Source of the DNA: Prillingera fragicola
Lineage: Eukaryota; Basidiomycota; Tremellomycetes; Trichosporonales; Trichosporonaceae
Direction of reading: 5' to 3'
Length of the DNA: 64,000 bases
Assembly (NCBI GenBank): GCA_002335605.1
Contig: BEDY01000004.1
Span: forward strand, 1,302,001 to 1,366,000
Shown here: piece by piece, positions 23,301 through 34,927 of the stretch
Layout: the number at the start of each line of letters is the position of its first letter
How positions within the stretch are numbered: position 1 is the stretch's first letter
Notes under the pieces: generated by a model
Seen by the model: only the letters and a program-made list of their open reading frames with translations
Databases searched by the model: none
What the model was told of the DNA's origin: nothing
Position numbers and translations under genes: made by a program

Positions 23301-25097
23301 TTCTAATGGGATCAAACAGGCTAATTGCCCTGGGGCGAAACCCTTCACGGTGTACAGGAAGACTTTAGAGGCAACGAGGGAGTGAGAGTGTCTCTGAGCA
23401 CAGACACAGACAGGCCTCACAGAGCCTAGTGATCAGCCGAGGATAATTCAGACATGTGTGCGGGAAAAGTCTGTAACCACCCTCAGCCACTTCGGCGAGC
23501 ACCTTGCGGGCGTTTTGGCCGAGACAATGGAGGGTCTTGCAACTGAGGGAGCGAGGGAGCGTACACAGACACGCCGGCCACCGAGTATAGGACGCTGAAG
23601 GTTCAGCCCGGTTCGGCACTCCGCACTGGGAGACGATCAGCAAATAGTTGCCTTTCCGCCACTGTCGTCGGCGCTGGGTTGCTCCTTGTACCCGTTCTTG
23701 ATAGCTGTCTGGCTGACTTGAGACAACGGATCGACAGTCGAACGCCACTGTTTCTGAACACTTTTCCTATTCTCCGGAGGTGGGTTAGTTTTTTTGTAGT
23801 TTTTTTTTTCTGAGCGGCAGGTGTACCTTGCTCAGTGCTCAGTCCAAGCAAACCTCAGCTCGTGCGCGTCATATGCATTGAGCTCCCCAGCTGCAGAGAG
23901 ATAACACCAGAGCCTTGTGTATCCGAAGATAGATGTTGAAGCTGGTCACCAACTGACACTCGCTCTAGGCTTTAGGGTCATCAGGGCAGGACCATAATCC
24001 TCCAAGGCTCAAGGTTAGCGGGACCCCAGCTGGCACTACCTAGACATCCTTGGCTACCAAGCTCTCACCATCACCGTCGCACTCCGGAACTTCCTTCAGA
24101 TTGAGCGGCCTAACCGTTGTCATAGATTATCGACGGGCAATGCCATGTGGATAGATTTTGGTCTCTGTTTGGCGTCAGGGTTTGCCATCAGGGCGAGTTG
24201 GGCCAGATGCACCGAACTTGGCTGTTTTCATGCAAATGTTGTGAGAGATCCCATTTGGTAGGGGGTTACCCTGGACCTGGGCAGGTCAGGCTCCAGGGGC
24301 CGAGAGTGCAGCCTGATGTGGTCCTGACCTTGTTGCACGACTCCTGTACACTGGCCCAAAGAGCGGTTGCTGTCCACCCGCGCACTGTGAAGCGTTGCGT
24401 GCTCTCCCCTCATACGCTGCTGGGGTTGGCAGGCGTCTGAACGGCCTGTAGTTGGGTTTTGATGGAAGTGTGATTCCCAGAGACCCTTTGCCGACAGAGA
24501 GAAAGGGAAGCGGATACGGTCCAGTTGTGGCGGGAGCATGATGAAGTACAGTCGGTGTGGGCCACCTACGTGGCTTAGTCGGCTATGTACCCGCAGCGCG
24601 ATGCGTGTGTAAGTTTGATCCGACGAGAACCGCACGAGCTACACGAGCTGCACAAGGTATATCTTTGTTCTTGGGTCGAGTTGTCTGCAGTGTTCCCTTG
24701 GTCGTCGTCATTGTCGCGTTCCTGTTTTCTCAACTACCAGGGCTGCTGCCGATTGACTGCGGGTTCTTGCATCAGCACGGTGTTCTCGACACATACACAC
24801 CCCAAACACGAGCCTAGCCACGGCTTGAACGTCTCTCTGCCCTTGCATACCTAGGGACGGAAACTGCAGTCAAACGACAACTGGCAAAAGCAGGGAGCCG
24901 AGCCAAAAGTTCCAACGACCCTCCCTGCCGGAGGACTGTCGACTACACGCCCTGGCAGTCACCGGGCCCTATTGTCCCTCATTCACTCTGTAGACACAGG
25001 ATCGCTGCTGCCACTCTGCCTGGGGGTACCGCACGTTCTGGGCGCGGCCACGGTCGACCACCACGGGCACTTTCAATCCGTTTTGCTTTCTCCATAC
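20376..25097. other. 4.7-kb gene-free interval between LSB5 and the Zn-cluster regulator
   Basis: Both flanking genes have their 5' ends facing this interval. I read both strands and found only open frames under about 180 codons, many starting at non-ATG codons, with no recognisable domain. There is no clear intron/exon series. I see no tRNA-like B box, rRNA, terminal inverted repeats or reverse transcriptase/transposase motifs. A T-rich tract lies at 23787-23812. It could be an extended regulatory region, a non-coding transcript locus or decayed sequence. Confidence 0.5.
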
Positions 25098-26887
25098 ATG
25101 CATCGACACAATCTTCCCGGCGGCTTGACTTCATCGTTTGATGGCCCCGGCGCACGCACCATACTTGGCGAATCTGGTCCATACACGACGACCATGCTTG
25201 CCGCCAAGTCCTCCCCTTCCCCCTCCGACCCACCTTCCCCCTCACATCCTCACCCCCATGGCCTTCACGCGCAACACCACTCGCGCTCACAAGGGCCAGC
25301 GCACGGCCACCCAGCATCGCAGCATCCACAGCACGGTTACCCTCACGACGCATATGCATCCCCAGGCAGCAGGTCTGCCCAAGCTCCCAACATCTCATTA
25401 TCGGCGGCAGCTCCTCCACCCGTAATCAAACGCGTAGGCGGCAAGGCAAATGTTTCAAGCGCATGCGGTCCATGCAAGCGCGCACATTTGGCATGTGACG
25501 TTGCTCGACCATGCAGGCGCTGCGTAAACATGGGCAAGGAAGATCAGTGCGAGGATGTACCCGTGAGTAACAACCTTGCATTTGTCAGGCGGTTTGACTG
25601 ATTTCTCTGCAGCACAAGAAGCGTGGGCGGCCGAAAGTTAATAAAGGCCCATCCACCGAGCCTTACGCACGGCCGCGACCCGTTGCAGGCGAGGAAGCGG
25701 CAGGCAAGTGGAGAGGTCCCTCGCAATACGACACTCCGTACAGCGCCATCACGAGCCCACCGCCTGTTGCTCTTGGTGCCCTCACTTCTCGCCTTGGATC
25801 CCCCCCTCGCCCTGTCCAACAGGCAGTACCGGGGGCGGCCGCTGATGCGAGCTCCTCCATTCAATATCAATCAGTATCTGCTCCAGCTACCGCGGCCGGC
25901 CCAGCTCCGGCACCAGTGACGACTCCCACTCCAGAGCTCTTCGTCCTGTTCTGCACCACCGAACTCAAGATTCTGCGGGCAACTCCTGCCAGCCAGGCTC
26001 TCACAGGCTACCTTCCTCACGAGTTCGTGAACATGAATCTCGTCGACTTTCTTCACCCGTCCGACCGGCATCTTCTTGAAGGCGAACGCAGCCGTCTCAT
26101 CGCCGTGCCCTATTTGCCTGGCCATTTGCAGTCGAATCGTGAGGCTCACGCGGCAGTCATGGCCTGTGGCGAGCGGGAGCTCATGTCCCCTGCCGTTGGC
26201 ATGCGTGAACCTTACCCCAACCAAAATGTTCGCATCCTGCGTGCAGAGAACAACGGCTTCAACATGTTCAACGTACGTTTACATCTTGGCGGCGGCCTAG
26301 GTGGCTCCCTATGGCAACCGGAAACTCTCGGCAAGATATATCTGGTGGTCTCTTGCCTTCTCATTTCTGAACGGGACGCGCCGGCAGATAGTCGACGTTC
26401 AACCATTCCCTCCGCTGCTGCAGCAGTTGGCAGCCAGTCCCAGGCTCCCGGACTACCTTCATTCTCCTCAATCGCCGCCGCCGCCGACGCGACGCCGCGC
26501 TCCATAGTTGATAGTCCGCAACCGATTTCGCAACAGCAGTACCCGTACCCCCGAGCGTCGCCCGGTGGTCCCCCGACTCCATTGCCACCACAGGCATACC
26601 AATATGCTCGCCCCCAAAGCTCCAGCGCGTATACACCATCGCCGGCGCCGCCTCAGCGACGATCTCCATCGCCTTCTCAAGCAAGTTATCGTCACTCGTA
26701 TGTTGCTGGTGGCTATCCCCCGCAACCTTATTACCCACCACCCCCTAATGTGTACGACCATGCCCCTCGGCGGCCCGAAATGGAAGAGTGGGCCCGTCGT
26801 GGGGGTGCCCCACCACACGGTGCCCCACCGGGTAGTGCTGGTCCTCTACCAGGTCCTGACTATGGGCGTCGGGCCTGGGAATTATAA
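25098..26887 (+). CDS. Zn(II)2Cys6 transcription factor with PAS-like domain (Ert1/Rds2-like layout)
   Basis: A fungal binuclear zinc-cluster DNA-binding domain is followed by a PAS-like ligand/dimer domain. The first in-frame ATG is at 25098; the frame is open further upstream without an ATG. The cluster ACGPCKRAHLACDVARPC, RRCV and DQC fits Cys spacing 2-6-5-2-8. An intron at 25562-25613 (GTGAGT...CTGCAG) joins it to HKKRGRPKVNKG, an AT-hook-like basic patch. The PAS-like region runs from about 25930 to 26370 (ELFVLFCTTELKILRATPAS, LPHEFVNMNLVDFLHPSD, NVRLHLGGGLG, LGKIYLVVS). The C-terminal third is Pro/Tyr/Ser-rich. The zinc cluster plus PAS order resembles the Ert1/Rds2/AcuK regulators of gluconeogenesis; that assignment is inference. 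Confidence 0.8.
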
Positions 26888-28276
26888 CACTTGCTCTGCA
26901 CCTGCCGACGAACAGTCGACGCATACGCTCTTTCTTCCTCTCCACCCCAGCGACACTCTCCCCTGTCGCTACCATAAATCAAGGCAAGCGAGCCTCCTCA
27001 ACAGTCATTAGCTCACATGTCTCCTGCCGGCTCGTAGGTTTTTGTTTTTGGGCTTTGAAGACTAGATTCATGAACCCCTTTAGCTTCATGTGTTCTGAGC
27101 CACCAAGTGACGCGGTGTTACATCGATACTATCCAATAATGCACTCCTTACTGTCAAAATCTCTCGTTGAGTGTCCCCTGTTGTGGGGTCCGTCCCGCAC
27201 CCAACGACGTGGGCGTGCTCCCCCACATCTTAAACGATGGCGAGTCGGACTGCCAGCCCCGCTGAACCGGTGCCAAGCGTCGACGACTTTTCGCACGGCA
27301 CGCAAAGGTAAAGGCAGAGGGCAAAGCTGGCATGCCCGGCCACCAGGGTGTGTGTGCCTAGGTCGGATAGAACTGGTTGGGTGCTTGTGTGCATGTTTAC
27401 GACCCTGGAAGCCGACGGAAGTGAGCTTCTCCGAACGCCGGCTGATCGCCAGACCCTAGAAGGCGATCCTTCCGTCGATCTACTGATCCACTGATCTGTG
27501 ATGGCAGTTGTGTCAATTGTGCCACTGTCTCTTATCACCTTGAACGCTGGGTGATGCAGACAGAGCTGTGGCTCGCTGCTCTCTTCATGGTCAACGCCAT
27601 GGAGGGCACGGTACGGACCAGTCGTTCTTTGTTACTAGTGCGGAAAGCGTTTGCGCCATCGCTCTTCCACTACTCACTAAGCAAGGCCAGAGATCGGCCA
27701 GAAGCCAGAGGATCTGCAATGCTGTCGTCGTCGCCTATCGCTAGTTAGCTTGATGCTGCGGACCAGAATGCCCCTGGCCCATTGGAGGCTGGTTGGGGTT
27801 AGACCTTGTCTGTGTCAGTCGAGGTGTCCCTTGGACCTCTTTCCCCGCTTGAACTCGTACCAGCATTCGGCAGCTCGCCAGCCCTAGCTGGGCAGGCACA
27901 AAAGGTCCCCCCCTTAGCGTTCCGGTGGACCGGCGCAATGCTGTAATTTGCTTTGACTCCACAGCTGTGTCTTCTGCCATCGAACCACATTACGTTGATC
28001 ACCCTTTCTGCCTGCCTTAGGCTGCCTAGCATCCCGCGCGGCGGATGTGCCTGTCGACGGGAAGTAGAACATGCTGCCTACTGCTTCCGCTGCTTCCCAG
28101 CCCCTGCTATCCGGACCATATTAGGTGTGATCACTCTGGCGCAGATTCCCCGCTCCATGCCGAGTCCGTCCTCCACTCCAAACATCATTCATATCCATTT
28201 GCATCCGCAGATCCTGATCCCATAAACGTGGGCTGTAATCTCTTATCGCACTACTGGCACGAGACAGGCGGAGACC
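26888..28276. other. Convergent intergenic region, 1.4 kb
   Basis: This tail-to-tail interval lies between the Zn-cluster regulator and CMK1. Only short unconvincing open frames are present. It should contain two 3' UTRs and terminators, but is longer than the other convergent gaps here (45-400 bp). No RNA gene or repeat was recognised. Confidence 0.5.
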
Positions 28277-30094
28277 TTAGTTGGCCATGGCATCGTCGCC
28301 GCTGGGTTGAACCTCCTGGACCTCCTGGCCCTCCTGGACATCCTCCTGTAACAGTCAGCACTGACAACACGGTTTACACAAACCTTCTCGGCCTCTGCCT
28401 TGAATGCGGCGACATCGCGTTGCAGCTTCTCCTTCTCCTCGGGGGACAGTCCAATGCCAGCGTGCGCCTGGCTGCTGTCCTTTAACCTGTTGACGGCCAA
28501 CATGCCCCATACGGCGCGACGGACTGTGGATAATTAGTATCGTATTCTGGTTGTGCTGATAGACACGCACAAGTCTTCTTCGCGTCGAATCCAGCCTTGA
28601 CACTCGGGAGCAAGTTGACAGCTGTCTGGGTGGCTGGGTCCTGAACCGCGGGCTGGCCAGCCGTGAGCCATGGGTGCTCCAAGAGCTCGCTAGCAGTCGG
28701 ACGGTTGGTGGGGTCAACCGTGAGGCAAGTCATGACAAAGCTACGAGCCGTCTCCGAGACACCCTCCCAGTACTCTTTCGGCTCAAACTTGAAGTCACCG
28801 TTGCAGATGGCCTGCATTTCCTCGTACTGGGAGTTGCGGTCAAACGGCGTGTAACCACAGAGTAAGAAGTAGCTTCTGGTCAGCAAATGGCTGTGACGCG
28901 CACCTACGTAATGACGCCGATAGCCCAGATGTCAACGGGCTTGCCATGACCGGCCTTCTTGAAGATTTCGGGCTGATGATTAGCAACATTGCTTCGGGTT
29001 GCCTCGTAAACTCACTGCCATGTAGCCGGGGGTCTGTCAATGTCAGCAGACATCCCTTAAGGAGCACTTACGCCGCAGGTGGTAGTCAGAATGGAGAAGT
29101 TCTCCTCATCCAAGACCTTTGACAGCTGCCAGTCAGTAACCTCCTCACGTCTATGCAGCTTACACCAAAGTCGGCCAGCATGAGGTCGGCATCCTCCGCC
29201 TTTGACTTGAAGAGAATGTTCTCCGGCTTAAGGTCTGGTTCATGAGCACAATTCGAATCTGCTATGACATCAAACTCACCGCGGTGAACGATGCCCTGGT
29301 CGTGGAGATACTTGACAGCCGAGGTGATGGTGCGCACGATGTTGGCAGCGTCCCTGTCATGTTAGCACTGCGCTAATCCCACTCCCTCACTTCTCGTAAT
29401 AGCTGCCGCGAGCGCAGATGCGGTCAAAGAGCTCACCACCGGTGCAGAGGTCGAAAACGAGCTAGCTGTTAGCACTGCATCTGCCACATCACGTACGTAG
29501 AGGTTGTGGCTGGTCTCAAAGAAGTCGTGGAGCTGAACAATGTTCTTGTGTCCAGCGGAGACCTTCTTGAGAATGTTGATCTCGTTGCGAACCTAGAGCA
29601 AGGTCAGTGCGTTTCCCAGCGGTGAGCGAGCGATGCATCGCTCGCCGAGGCAACTAACCATGTGCTCGCGGCCCTGCATAGAGTCAGCAGTGTCTCAATC
29701 TTGCTTGTATGAATATCACTCACGCTGAGGAACTTCTTGTTCAGCACCTTGCACGCATAGTATTCGCCGGTCTGTGCGAGAGTCAGCACATCCCCAAGGC
29801 GGGGGGCGATCTTGCGCACACACCTTAATGTGGACGCATTCCTTAACCACGGCGCTGGCATCCGGTCAGCGAGCTAATCAATTACCACAATGAGTGCAAT
29901 ACACACTAAGTACCACTGAAGAGTTGTCAGTACCATGCCGCCTTCCTGTTCCCAAACGTACCTTCCGAGCGTCTTGCCAGTCTTGTACTGCACGAGATTG
30001 TTAGCGTGGATCACAGCCACGCAAGGGTGCAGCCACTATCGAGTGCGCCACCTCATCTTACCTGGCAAGGAACAGTCACAGGCTGCTTGGACAT
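28277..30094 (-). CDS. CMK1: Calcium/calmodulin-dependent protein kinase, CaMK1 type
   Basis: The ATG at 30094 opens [11 protein letters not shown] and the kinase is spread over about ten small exons. Readable blocks are [109 protein letters not shown] and [18 protein letters not shown]. The activation-loop Thr expected for CaMK-kinase is present. After the kinase core (WLTAGQP) comes a segment where the autoinhibitory and calmodulin-binding helix should sit. The tail [14 protein letters not shown] is made of a 9-bp repeat. It ends at the TAA at 28277-28279. Fungal CMK genes act in calcium stress responses. It is divergent from APN2. Confidence 0.9.
28312..28347 (-). repeat. 9-bp minisatellite in the CMK1 last exon
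   Basis: Variants of the 9-bp unit GTCCAGGAG are repeated about three to four times on the coding strand, giving the VQE-rich C-terminal tail of the kinase. Its length may vary between strains. Confidence 0.6.
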
Positions 30095-30547
30095 GGCTGA
30101 TGACACGTAGGCTAAGACGAAGATTGGTAAACGCTAGGTTAACGGATGACGATGCGATTCCAAGCGGGGAGATTGTTGTGACTCGGTGAGGATGGCTTGG
30201 AGCTGAGGAGTTTGGGATGCTAGCACGCGTGGATGCAATGGCTGCGAATTGATTGTTGCTAGAGCTCGAGCAATGGGATGGAAAGACTAAGAACGGAGGG
30301 AGTCAAGCTAGGTGAGACAGAGGGAAGCGGAGACGGCGGTGTGCCCAACTGCACGTTCCCCGGACATAGACTGAACAGGGCTGTGACGCGCGGGGTAGGT
30401 AGGCCAAAGGCTACCGTGGGAAAGTTGAGGTCAACCATGACGCCCGACTCTTGACCTGTTGTTTTCAATGTTGCTCACCGAGCCACCAAACTGGTTGACA
30501 CGTCCAGTCTGGCTCGGCAGCGCTCTGGCAATCACAAGCTATCAGCC
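30095..30547. promoter_or_regulatory. Divergent promoter region, CMK1 / APN2
   Basis: The 453 bp between divergent starts contains no open frame of note. The plus strand is purine-rich at 30180-30340 (pyrimidine-rich on the CMK1 sense strand). No motif was recognised with confidence. Confidence 0.45.
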
Positions 30548-32884
30548 ATGAGGATAATGACTTGGAATGTCGTGAGTATTGCTGCATGCATGGGAAGAAT
30601 GCGTGGCACTGACTCGTCAAGAACGTCCTCCGGACTGTCCTGGATTATCACCCGTGAGTGTATGACAGCCCGCGCCGCAAAGGATATCCCACTGACCGCA
30701 CCAGCTTTTCTGGGATGACAAATAAGAATGTAGAAGGACTTCTTGAACACCTTCAAGCGGACATTCTGTGTTTTCAAGGTACGCATCAAGGCTGGCTCGG
30801 ATCTGATGCCATGCTAGAGCACAAGACGCGTCGACAGTTGCTCGAAAAGAGTATGGCCTGTCCTGGGCCATATGACGGCTTTTGGACCTTTCCACGGAGT
30901 AAACTAGGCTACTCTGGGGTTTGCACCTATGTCGACTCTCGCGTGTGCGTTCCTCTGAAGGCGGAGGAAGGCATTACCGGGCTGCTGCTAGGCGATCGGC
31001 AAAGCACGATGAAGCCTCCGTGGACCGCCGAGGAGCGCATTGGCCACTACCCCGATATTGACGAACTCGATCTCATGGACGAAGTTGACGGCACTCCCTT
31101 CGATCCTCGCTCGTTGGATGTGGAGGGCCGAGCTGTCGTCTGTGACTTTGGGTAGGTGTGATGGCGTTAATGTGACTAACTCCACTAGCATGTTTGTTCT
31201 TTTCAACCTTTACTGTCCAAACGAGACGAACGAGACGCGCCGCCCGTATAAAATGAACTATCTCGCTGTCCTTCAGGCTCACGTCCAGCGACTCATGGCA
31301 GCCGGCCGAGAGGTGATTGTTGCTGGCGACATGAATGTCATGCGCGCCCCTCTGGATTCCGGTGAGGGTGGTATCAAAACGACGGCCGAACAGCACTACG
31401 AGCATCCTGCGCGACGGATATTCGACAACTGGTGTGCTCCAAAAGGGCCCATGATTGACGTAGTTCGCGAATCATTCCCTGATCGCGAGGGCATGTTCAC
31501 TTGCTGGAACACGAAGATTGATGCTAGGTGAGGGCTACGACGCTGACTATGAGCTGACCGTCTAGGCCCGCAAACTATGGAACGCGCATTGACTACATTT
31601 TGTGCTCTCCTGGACTTCGACCATGGATCAAGGGCGGCGACATTCAGGCTGACATGTATGGCTCAGACCACTGTCCTGTCTACATTGATCTACATGATAG
31701 CATCGAGGTGCCAGGACGCGGCACTGTGTATATCCGAGACCTTCTGAATCCAGCCGACCGACCTCCTTCTACAGCTCCAGTTTATCCGTCCGATGTGCCC
31801 CGCGAAGCGCCAGAACCCCCGCGGTTTGCCACCAAGTTTCTCGACGAGTTTTCGGCGAAGCAGCGTACTCTCAAGAGTTTCTTCACCGCAAAGGCGCACA
31901 AGGAGCCCACAGTCTCCCCGGCACTCAGTGAAGCTCAAGTTTCCATTTCTGAGACTGTGCTACCGGAGAAGGAGATGCCACCGTCACCACCACCATCACC
32001 TCCGCCATCGTCTGCGTTGGGCATAGCGCGAGCGGCGTTTGGCGCCCTCGATCCAATTCCTACCGTTTCCATATCGGCGCAGCATGCCGACGACACACCA
32101 AAGCCACCCGCTGTTGTGCCATCCAAGCGGTCAGCACCGGAGCCCATTGACCTCACCAGCAGTCCCGAGTCGCCAAAGGCTAAGCCGTTACTCAAGAAAC
32201 ACAATACCGAGGGAAGCCTGGGGAAGTCCAAGCCCGGTCCGAGCAAGTCCTCAACGAAGCGTTCAGGTGGTCAGGCCAACCTGGCCTCCTTCTGGTCGAC
32301 GCCTGCCTCAAAGTCTAGCACATCGACCTCCTCAAAGGTCCAGTCAGAAGCCCGACCATTGCCACGAGCACCCTCGCCTGCCTCTGCACAAGTTCCAGAT
32401 ACTGAACAAGACGCCTTGATCGCTCAGGCGCTCGCGGCAGAAGACGAGGAGCGCGAGCGTGCCCGTGCCGCAAAGAAGGACAAGGCTGCACCCGTTTGGT
32501 CTACCCTGTTGGCCCAAAAGCTACCTCCTCTCTGCACCATTCACCAGAAACCCTGCAAAGACTTCAGTAAGTCGAATTCAGCTCTAAGGGCACTGACTAT
32601 TGACAGTTGTAAAAATTCCCGGTCCAAACAAGGGCAAACGCTTTTGGCTGTGTTCGATGTAAGTGTCCTGACTAGCCCAATGCTGACTTAGTCAGGCCGG
32701 TTGGCCCAGGATATGATATGGGCCGCTCAAAACGACCACGCCAGGACGTGAACCCAGAATATCGCTGTGACTTGTATGTCATCTGCTTAGTTGAGACTGA
32801 CGGAGCAGCTTTCTCTGGGACTCGGCCAACTCGCGAAAGGAGCAGCCAAAGGTTACCAAGAGCACGGAACCCTCAACTCAGTAG
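30548..32884 (+). CDS. APN2: APN2, class II AP endonuclease (ExoIII family) with GRF zinc finger
   Basis: Apn2 cleaves abasic sites and 3'-blocked ends in base excision repair. The ATG at 30548 gives MRIMTWNV, then short exons VLRTVLDYHP, LLEHLQADILCFQEHKTRRQ and FPRSKLGYSGV. Catalytic blocks are LFNLYCPNETN, VIVAGDMNV, GTRIDYILCS and YGSDHCPVYIDL, as in the ExoIII family. The C-terminal extension carries QRTLKSFF at 31861-31884, a canonical PCNA-interacting box, and QANLASFW at 32272-32295, a second box-like motif. It finishes with a GRF zinc finger (PLCTIHQKPC, IPGPNKGKRFWLCS, RCDLFLWDSAN) assembled from three exons. The stop at 32882-32884 begins a run of four in-frame TAG codons. Confidence 0.94.
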
Positions 32885-33143
32885 TAGTAGTAGTATCACT
32901 CTCATGTACACGTACAAACCATAAACATCATGTGCGCTTTTCTAACTGTTTACATCATGGTCTACGGCTTGGCCGTTGGTGCAAGGATTGTGATACTGAA
33001 GAAAGTACAGGGTTCAGGCATAGTTCTAGGATGCGCGGTGGCGCAAACCCCCAAGGGTGAAGCGAGCAGCTGGCTGCGAGACATGCACGCCGCGGCTTGC
33101 CTTGATGAAAATAAAACAAGCCTGTTGTAGTCGGACTTACCGG

Positions 33144-34560
33144 CTAGTGCTTGGCGTCGGCCGAGAGCTCAACGGCAAAGGCAAGTGCGAGCTTGGAGAA
33201 CTCGCGCATGTGCGTAAACGAAAACTCGGGGTGGTCAATTGTGTCGCTGGACGAGTGAATGTTCTTGTTTGAGTTCTCAAAGGTGCTCTCAATGGCGAAA
33301 GCAGCTTGGTAGCCGGCCTTCTGGAAGCTAGCGTGGTCCGAGCAAGAGTAGCCGCACTGCGTCTTCACGGGAGGAATGTCAACTGGAAGGTTAGCAGGAT
33401 GACAAACTGTGTGACCCACGGTAGGCCTCGACCAGGTTGAAGACAAAGTCGGTGAGGTCGGGGTCGACGTAGTCCTGGATAACACCAACACTCTCCTTCG
33501 TGCCCTGCTTGACCCAGGCGGTCATGTCCATCTGGAGCATGGCCTTGACCTTGATGCCCTTCTCCTCGTAGGCTTTAGCAATGGCCTGCGAACCGAGAAG
33601 ACCACCTTCTTCGGCAGAGAAGTAGTGGAACTCTACGGGAAGCGAGGAAGAAAAGTTGCCGTTGACGAGGGCCCGGAAAGCTTCGAGAGACGAGGTAGTG
33701 CCAGAGCCATCATCGTCCGCTCCGGGAGCAGGCAGGAAGGGCCACATGTTGGTCGAGTCCTGGTGAGCACCGACAATCACAATGGGCGAGTTCTTGGGTG
33801 CCGACGAAGGGAAACGCGCAATGATAGAGTTCTGACCCCAAGAGTGCTGGAATTCGCTGATCTTGATCTCGGGCCTGTCCTTGGCAATCTCAGATAGGGT
33901 CTTGAGGAGGAAGCGCTGCGAGTCACGCCCAGTCTCAGACCGGTAGTAGCGCGTGCGGAAGCCAGTAAACTGCTTGAGGAATGACTTCATGTGCTCAACG
34001 CTCAAAGACTTGTAAAGCGTCTTGAGCTCGGAGGTGTGGTCTCCGGGCTTGGGGTACTCTAGCGCCTCGTAAGTTTCACACAGGCGGGACCGGCAAAGTG
34101 GCGTTGAAGTCACGAGGCAGGGGCGTCAACTCACGATACTTTGACGCCGAGGCAGGAGCAAGGGCCCTCGAGATACCAAGCGTACGTGAGTCCGTACTGT
34201 GGTGTGAGTGGGGGGAGAACGGCGAGCGAGGTAGGGGATGGAGGCGCTCACATGTCCATGAACCGGCGACCGGCGGCCTTAGCCTCAATCTTCTGCAGCT
34301 CAGTGATCCAGCTGGAGCGTTAGCACTGGGACTCCAAGATGCATCCAACATCAAACACACCGAGGAGGTTCATCCTCAGCAAACTGCACCAGACGAAGCT
34401 CTTGAAGGTCGAGGTCGATCTTGATATCTGAGCTGAAGCTGGTCTTGCCGTCCGATGCCGCAAGGATAGCCTGAGCTGCCTGTTGGTGCTGAAGCACAAA
34501 CTGGGTGGTCGGGACGGCAGCGACCAGAAGGGGAAGTGTTAAAAGAGTGGCGAGGTGCAT
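33144..34560 (-). CDS. Secreted M28-family leucine aminopeptidase (LAP1-like)
   Basis: A zinc exopeptidase with a signal peptide: the ATG at 34560 gives MHLATLLTLPLLVAAVP. It is followed by a propeptide-like region and then the M28 catalytic domain. The expected metal and catalytic residues are visible: His in VGAHQDSTN, Asp in PAPGADDDGSG, the Glu pair in HYFSAEEGG, Asp in LQMDMTAW and the final His in NIHSSSDTIDH. Cysteines in KTQCGYSCSDH match the disulfide of Aspergillus LAP1-type enzymes. Short introns lie near 33382-33420, 34075-34130, 34170-34250 and 34310-34355. It ends at 33144. Likely role: extracellular peptide digestion. It is convergent with APN2. Confidence 0.92.
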
Positions 34561-34927
34561 GGTGATGTTGGGAAGACACAAGACAAGATGGCGAGCGACG
34601 TTAACACGGTCAAGGTAACGGTCGCCGCCCACCCCGGCCGGGGCAACCCTGGTCACCCGAGGTGGCGCAAGGGCCAAATACGTCAATGCGCCAATGCGGT
34701 AATGGCGTCAATTAGCGGAGGCATTTATCATTACAGATAGTGTCCAGCCTGCCGGCCTCATCCCTGGATCGAATCATACTTGTCACGGTTAGAGTGGTGA
34801 GCGTGATCAGACCCACACAAGTGCTAAACTGCCACTGTCCATGGATCTTAGAACTACAGAATCTACTGCGCCTCCTTTCACATTACACTGGCGGCCAGAG
34901 GCCATGGACTCACTGAACCAAACTCAC
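34561..34927. other. Intergenic spacer, 367 bp
   Basis: This spacer between two minus-strand genes holds the aminopeptidase promoter and the THO1 3' flank. A run of AT-rich sequence near 34700-34745 may be promoter. No gene was seen. Confidence 0.45.

Noticed and set aside
24972..25097. Upstream extension of the Zn-cluster gene
   Set aside because: The frame is open but begins with TTG, not ATG; the first ATG is at 25098.
28312..28347. Collagen-like Pro-Gly repeat on the plus strand
   Set aside because: It is the complement of the VQE repeat at the end of the CMK1-type kinase; the minus strand is the coding one.
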